From Rhodopseudomonas telluris (GTDB lineage: Bacteria; Pseudomonadota; Alphaproteobacteria; Rhizobiales; Xanthobacteraceae), in contig NZ_JBHLWM010000001.1 of assembly GCF_042432815.1 (NCBI RefSeq), forward strand, positions 248,001 through 312,000: a DNA stretch of 64,000 nt, read 5' to 3'. Below the pieces are notes generated by a model that saw only the letters and a list, made by a program, of their open reading frames with translations, was not told the origin of the DNA and ran no database searches. The position numbers were made by a program, and so were the translations under genes. Shown here piece by piece: positions 59,831 to 64,000 of the stretch. Every line of letters starts with the position of its first letter. The first letter of the stretch is position 1.

Positions 59831-60742
59831 TCACTCCGCCGCGGGCTCGGCGGTGGCCACCACCGGCCGCACCGTATCGCCTTCGCGGAGCAGTGCGCCG
59901 GCGCGGGCGACGATGACGTCGCCCTCTTGCAGGCCCTCGCGGATCTCGATATTGCCGCCGTTCATTAGTCCGACCTCGACCCGCTTGGTCTCGATGGTCT
60001 GGCGCCGCACCACCTGCACCACGGTGCCGGCGGAGCTGTAGAGCACGGCGGTGAGCGGCACGGAGATGCCGCAGCTCTCGCCGGTCTTGATCATTGCCCG
60101 CCCCGAGGCGTTCGCCAGCAGCCGCTTGGTCGAGCTCAGCCCGACGAACACGCTGGCGAGCTGGCTGTTCGGCTCCACCGTCGGCGAGATGCGCCGCACC
60201 CGGCCTTCGATGTCCTCCTGCATCCCGACGATCTTTACCGTCGCCGTCTGGTTGGCGGCGAGCTGCGGCAGGCTGCGGGTCGGCACCTGACCGACCAGAT
60301 CGAATTCGTTGCGCGAGATGATGGTGAACAGCGCTTCGCCCTTGGCGGAGGCCGGCGATCCGATCACCGCGGTCGAACCGGAGACGAGGCCGGCGACCGG
60401 CGCCTGCACCGTGCCGCCGCCGGCGTCGGCGGCCAGCTTCGCCAGCGGCTGGCCCTGCGTCACGGTCTCGCCGGGCTCGGCCAGAACGTCGGTGACCCGG
60501 GCGCCGGGGCGGTCGGGACGCACCGAGATTTCATCGCGCGGGATCACGAAGCCCGAGACATCGACGATCGCCGGGAAGCACGCCTTGGTCGCCTTCAGCA
60601 CGGTGACGGCCTGGCCCCTCGCCGCGGCAGCTTCAGCCTCGTCCGCCGCGCGCGCCGGCGCTGTGCCGCAGAGCACCGCGAGGGTAAGCATGCTTGCGGC
60701 GCGCAGCCATGGTCCGCAGCCGTTCGCCATCATGGTCGTCAT
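59831..60742 (-). CDS. RND-type periplasmic adaptor (HlyD/membrane-fusion-like)
   Basis: About 303 residues. Signal peptide LRAASMLTLAVLCGTAPARA, then a biotinyl-lipoyl/barrel-sandwich region (FVIPRDEISVRPDRPGARVTDVLAEPGETVTQGQPLAKL) and beta-barrel with ASVFVGLSSTKRLLANASGRAMI. It links an inner-membrane pump to an outer-membrane channel in related systems, but no pump gene lies beside it. The hairpin is short or missing, so it is a compact form. The ATG at 60742 after AAGGA is preferred over 60763. Confidence 0.8.
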   Translation of the reverse strand: MTTMMANGCGPWLRAASMLTLAVLCGTAPARAADEAEAAAARGQAVTVLKATKACFPAIVDVSGFVIPRDEISVRPDRPGARVTDVLAEPGETVTQGQPLAKLAADAGGGTVQAPVAGLVSGSTAVIGSPASAKGEALFTIISRNEFDLVGQVPTRSLPQLAANQTATVKIVGMQEDIEGRVRRISPTVEPNSQLASVFVGLSSTKRLLANASGRAMIKTGESCGISVPLTAVLYSSAGTVVQVVRRQTIETKRVEVGLMNGGNIEIREGLQEGDVIVARAGALLREGDTVRPVVATAEPAAE

Positions 60743-60827
60743 CGTCGATCCTTCGCATCCCATGCCTGAACCCTAACGCATCCGTCCGCCGGAGGCACGC
60801 CACCGGTCATCGGGTGGCGAGCGACCA

Positions 60828-62732
60828 TCAGCGGCCGAACAGCTGCTTGATGATCCCGTTCACATCCGGGTCGGCGCCCGGTCGGCCGGGCGTGCCGGGC
60901 GGTGGCGGTCGCCCGCTGCCGCCGCTTTGCAGGCCCTGCTGGATCAGCCGGCCGATGCTCTCGCCGAGCGAGCTGTCGGCATCCGTGGGGCCGGAGCCGC
61001 CGCTGCCGCCGCGTGGTCCGAACAGGCCCTGGCCCATTTCGCGCAGCCGCTCATAGGCGGCCTGGGGGTTGTCGAGGATCCCGGCCGTGTCGGGATAGAT
61101 CCGCGGCGACGCCCACGGGCCGTCGATCACCACCGGAATGCCGAGCCCGACCGGTTCGCCAGAGGAGCCGCCGCCCGAGATCGGGCTCTGGGCTTGCGGG
61201 CTCTGGCCCTGCGTCGTCAGCACCAGCTTGGGCTCGACCTTCAGCGCCAGCGCTTTGGCGCCGAGATCAATCGTGCCGGCGCCGGTCATCCGCACCAGCG
61301 GTCCCGCGAGCGCGAGGTCGGCGGTCTCGGCCTGGCCCCGCGCGATCCGGAACGAGGCGGCGAGTTCGGTCAGATCGGTGATCTCGGTGGCGTTCGTCTC
61401 CCATCCGGACAGCGGCGCCGTGGTCAGGCGCCGGATCATCTGTGCGACATTGAGGCCGCGGATCTCGCCGTCGCGCACAGTGACGGATGCGGTGCCGTCC
61501 AGCGTCGCCATGATGGCGCGGACGCTGTCGCCGTCGGCGCGCAGCGCCATCTCCGCCTGCAGCTTGCCGTCGATGCGGTCAAAATCGGCGAGCCCGGCGA
61601 GCAGCGGCCGCGCCCGTACGTCCTTGAAGCTGGCCCGCAACGTGGTCGCCGGGATGCGTGGCTTGGCGTCGATCGAGAGCTCGCCCGAGGCCTCGCCGCC
61701 ATAGACGCCGAGCTGCGCGAACTGCGCCGTCAGCGTCCCGCCCGCCAGCCTGGCGTCGATCGATGCCGGCGCGACATGCGCCGCGCCGAGATTGAGTTCG
61801 GCCACCGACAGCCGGAGCTGCGCATCCAGATAGTTGAGGCCGGTGAGGTCGAAGCGCGCATCGCTCCACGGCGCGCCAGCCGGCGCCGGCTGTCGGCGCG
61901 CGTCGCTGAGATCGAGCCGCTGGAAATCGAGGTCGAGCTTGAGCTGCGGCTTGCCGGCGAGATCGACCGAGGCCCAGCCGTTGAACGCGCCGTCGCCGAG
62001 CGTGCCGGACAGGCCGTTGATCTGCAGCAGCGAGCCGCGCAGCCGCACCTCGGCCTTCGCCGCGATGGCGCCGTTCAGCAGATCCGGCGCGGCGAATTTC
62101 AGCTCGACCGGCGCCGGCTGCGCATCAGCGGCCGCGTCCACCTTGATGTCGAATGTCGCCGGCCTGCCGCCGAGCAGCGCGCCGCCGCTGGCGATGACGC
62201 GGCGTTGCGCATCGACATCGATCGCCGCGTCGATGCCGTCGATCCGGTCTTCGACGCCATCGGCCGTGTTGGCCATGATCACCATGCCGTCCTTCACCGT
62301 CATGCGCGCGATCGCGACCGCGCTGGTCCGGGGCGGTGTCGCGGTCGGCGGCCGGACGGCCGCGGAGGCGGCGTCGCGGATCAGCGGCACGCGGAGCACC
62401 GGCCGGGTTAGCGCCAGCTCGGTCACCTGCGGGGCGCCGGAGATCAAGCTGGCGAGCGGCAGCGCGGCGCGCAGGCTGGCGATGGTCAGCCGGCGGTCGG
62501 GGCTGCGGTTGTTCGGATCGTCGATCGTGACGTCGGTGAGTGTGAGGTTGAAGCCGGGAAACAGGCTCACCTTGCTGCTGCCGGCAATGGCGATCCGGTA
62601 GCCGGTGTCGCGGGCGACCCGCGCCTCGATCGCCGAGGTGATTGCGCCGGACGGAATTCCGACGGTGAGCAGCACCGCCGCCACCGCGATCAGCACCGCA
62701 ATTACCAGGCCGGCCATTCTGGATAGTCGCAT
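60828..62732 (-). CDS. AsmA family protein
   Basis: 634 residues. One N-terminal helix (MAGLVIAVLIAVAAVLLTVGIPSG) is followed by a long repetitive beta-strand region typical of AsmA/TamB-like bridge proteins (VSLFPGFNLTLTDVTIDDPN, LTLRRLTI-type RRLTIASLRAALPLASLI, LSGTLGDGAFNGWASVDLAGKPQLKLDLDF). It ends in a Gly/Ser/Pro-rich tail. AsmA proteins act in the envelope in lipid transfer or outer-membrane assembly. The ATG at 62732 with GGGAC upstream is preferred over 62759. The adaptor gene follows on the same strand after about 85 bp. Confidence 0.85.
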   Translation of the reverse strand: MRLSRMAGLVIAVLIAVAAVLLTVGIPSGAITSAIEARVARDTGYRIAIAGSSKVSLFPGFNLTLTDVTIDDPNNRSPDRRLTIASLRAALPLASLISGAPQVTELALTRPVLRVPLIRDAASAAVRPPTATPPRTSAVAIARMTVKDGMVIMANTADGVEDRIDGIDAAIDVDAQRRVIASGGALLGGRPATFDIKVDAAADAQPAPVELKFAAPDLLNGAIAAKAEVRLRGSLLQINGLSGTLGDGAFNGWASVDLAGKPQLKLDLDFQRLDLSDARRQPAPAGAPWSDARFDLTGLNYLDAQLRLSVAELNLGAAHVAPASIDARLAGGTLTAQFAQLGVYGGEASGELSIDAKPRIPATTLRASFKDVRARPLLAGLADFDRIDGKLQAEMALRADGDSVRAIMATLDGTASVTVRDGEIRGLNVAQMIRRLTTAPLSGWETNATEITDLTELAASFRIARGQAETADLALAGPLVRMTGAGTIDLGAKALALKVEPKLVLTTQGQSPQAQSPISGGGSSGEPVGLGIPVVIDGPWASPRIYPDTAGILDNPQAAYERLREMGQGLFGPRGGSGGSGPTDADSSLGESIGRLIQQGLQSGGSGRPPPPGTPGRPGADPDVNGIIKQLFGR

Positions 62733-62977
62733 GTCGTTGTCCCGCCTGCGGCGTCGCATCCGCCGCCGATCATGGGCCGTGAGTTATCCATTTGTGCGGC
62801 CGGATCAGGGCCGGTTCGATCCCGCCGGTGCGGCAAGCCGCTGCGGCGCTGGTAACGCTCCCCGCACATCGCGCCGCTCTCGGCCAAAAGTATGTGACCG
62901 GAGCCACGTTTGTATTGAACCATTCTGCATTTGCTACGGCTAACTGTTACGCAACGCAGGGGGAGATGATCATCGCG

Positions 62978-63658
62978 ATGGATACGCAGTCGGAGTTCGC
63001 GGTGATGCTGAAGCTCAATCCATTGTTCGCCGAGTTGGGGACCGAGGATCTGAAGCGGATCGCTGCACTGTCGCATACGCGACAGATCGCAGCCGGCGAG
63101 GTCCTGTTCCAGAAGGGCGAGCGAGGCGACGCGCTGTTCGGCGTCCGCAACGGCCAGATCCGGATCGAGGCTCCGGCCTCTGACGGCAGCCGCCTGACCC
63201 TGAATTTTCTCGGCCCGGGCGAGCTGGTCGGCGAAGTCGCCGTGCTGGATGGCCAGACCCGCACCGCCGATGCCACCGCGGGCGAGCCCACCGAGCTGTT
63301 CGAGCTGCGGCGCGAGGATTTCCTCGATCATCTCGAGCGCGAGCCGAAGGTTGCTGTAAAACTGATCGGGTTACTCAGTCAGCGCATTCGCTGGATGAGT
63401 GAGCGCATGGAGGAATCGGTGCAGCAGCCGCTGCCGGTCCGCTTGGCACGTCGGCTGTGCGCGCTCGCCGCCGATTTCGGGTCCGAGGTGCACATCTCGC
63501 AGGAGCAACTCGGCATCTTCGTCGGCGCCGCGCGCGAGAGCGTCAACCGCCAGCTCCAGACCTGGCGCAAGGACGACATCCTCGACGTCTACCGCGGCCG
63601 CATCCTGCTGAAGAACATGGGCCGCCTCACAGCGATGGCCCGCAGCCAGCAACGCTGA
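62978..63658 (+). CDS. Crp/Fnr family transcriptional regulator
   Basis: About 226 residues. A cyclic-nucleotide-binding-like domain (MLKLNPLFAELGTEDLKRIA, FLGPGELVGEVAVLDGQTRTADATA, where RTAD resembles the cAMP contact) is followed by an HTH of the Crp type, ISQEQLGIFVGAARESVNRQLQTWRK. It lacks the N-terminal Cys set of oxygen-sensing FNR. The start may be 62966 or 62978; both share the GGGGGAG upstream. The target genes cannot be read from the window, although a FixK/FNR-type box exists at 13022. Confidence 0.85.
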   Translation: MDTQSEFAVMLKLNPLFAELGTEDLKRIAALSHTRQIAAGEVLFQKGERGDALFGVRNGQIRIEAPASDGSRLTLNFLGPGELVGEVAVLDGQTRTADATAGEPTELFELRREDFLDHLEREPKVAVKLIGLLSQRIRWMSERMEESVQQPLPVRLARRLCALAADFGSEVHISQEQLGIFVGAARESVNRQLQTWRKDDILDVYRGRILLKNMGRLTAMARSQQR

Positions 63659-63782
63659 GCCCGCGGAGCGCAGCTCGCGCAGTCTGCGATGACGAGCAGG
63701 CGCCGATGACACCGGCGGAGCACTAAGCTCCCGCAGAGGCGCGCGCCTGACCGCGCTCATGTTCAACTAACAACCTCTCCGC

Positions 63783-63937
63783 CGTCATTCCGGGGCGCGC
63801 GCAGCGCGAACCCGGAATCCATATCCCGTGGACTCACGGTGGCGCACAGCGTTGCCGCGCTCGAGCTTCATCACGGAGCGCGGGGGGTATGGATTCCGGG
63901 CTCACGCGCTGCGCGCGTGCCCCGGAATGACGAACGA
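63783..63937. repeat. Family C palindromic repeat, copy 3
   Basis: GTCATTCCGGGGCGCGCGCAGCG...AACCCGGAATCCATA faces TATGGATTCCGGGCTCACGCGC...GCCCCGGAATGACGAAC. It follows the Crp/Fnr gene and accounts for most of the 63659-64000 gap. Confidence 0.85.
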
Positions 63938-63984
63938 GGGGTTTGCCCTGCATGATTTAAGTAAGAGCTGATGCCGAGGGCGCT

Positions 63985-64000
63985 CTTGACAAAATTCCTA
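63985..64000 (+). repeat. Start of a second copy of the promoter-bearing element
   Basis: CTTGACAAAATTCCTA is identical to 27958-27973, where it begins the structured repeat with a sigma-70-like promoter. It is cut by the window edge, so only the -35 region and part of the spacer are visible. In both places a family C repeat lies about 50-60 bp upstream. Confidence 0.5.

Noticed and set aside
60927..62411. A 494-codon plus-strand frame opposite the AsmA gene
   Set aside because: Arg/Ala-rich shadow of the AsmA coding strand with no recognisable motif or ribosome-binding site.

Overview
The window is GC-rich, gene-dense chromosomal DNA from a metabolically versatile alphaproteobacterium. The gene set suggests Rhodopseudomonas or a close Bradyrhizobiaceae/Nitrobacteraceae relative: a ModE-regulated molybdate cluster, NifJ-type pyruvate oxidoreductase, protocatechuate meta-cleavage, a class I lysyl-tRNA synthetase, HBM-type chemoreceptors and many short palindromic repeats. 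The genus is inferred from gene content, not from an alignment. I found no rRNA, tRNA, insertion sequence, prophage or CRISPR array.

Layout. 1-4.8 kb: a DUF2865 protein cut by the left edge, pyrE and polA; this PolA lacks the usual proofreading residues. 5-12.8 kb: a two-gene translationally coupled operon, nifJ with an extra C-terminal ferredoxin-like domain followed by a single-chain Nfn-like transhydrogenase. Together they could turn pyruvate oxidation into reduced ferredoxin and NAD(P)H; a FixK/FNR-type box lies upstream. 13-20.2 kb: molybdenum region with two DUF2478 paralogues around an outer-membrane protein, mop, modE, modA, modB and modC. Two ModE-type boxes are visible, one between mop and modE and one before the first DUF2478 gene. 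20.2-27.6 kb: a subtilase pseudo-protease of the PatA/PatG type, divergent from a winged-helix/TolB/TPR regulator and a 1486-residue P450-membrane-DyP peroxidase fusion. This is the least familiar locus in the window.

27.6-34.5 kb: a 1-kb repeat-rich stretch holding a structured, promoter-bearing element whose first bases recur at the right edge of the window, then small exported proteins, a thioesterase-fold protein, a nitronate monooxygenase-like enzyme, a YqaA/DedA protein and a HisE-like hydrolase. 34.7-44.4 kb: the protocatechuate 4,5-cleavage pathway on one strand (ligC, ligB, ligA, ligI, an unassigned dehydrogenase, ligK, ligJ, a tautomerase, a LysR regulator and a Bug-type binding protein), taking protocatechuate to pyruvate and oxaloacetate. 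44.5-64 kb: an Old Yellow Enzyme, two HBM chemoreceptors, a KstD-like flavoprotein, an SCO protein, a membrane glycosyltransferase, an orphan amino-acid-type binding protein, lysK, a superinfection-immunity-like membrane protein, an RND-type adaptor, an AsmA protein and a Crp/Fnr regulator.

At least four families of 80-160 bp palindromic repeats (called A to D here) fill the intergenic spaces. One half-copy of family A lies in frame inside polA, and three copies lie inside the lig gene string. Starts were chosen by Shine-Dalgarno match, domain start and overlap with neighbours; where this is weak it is said.
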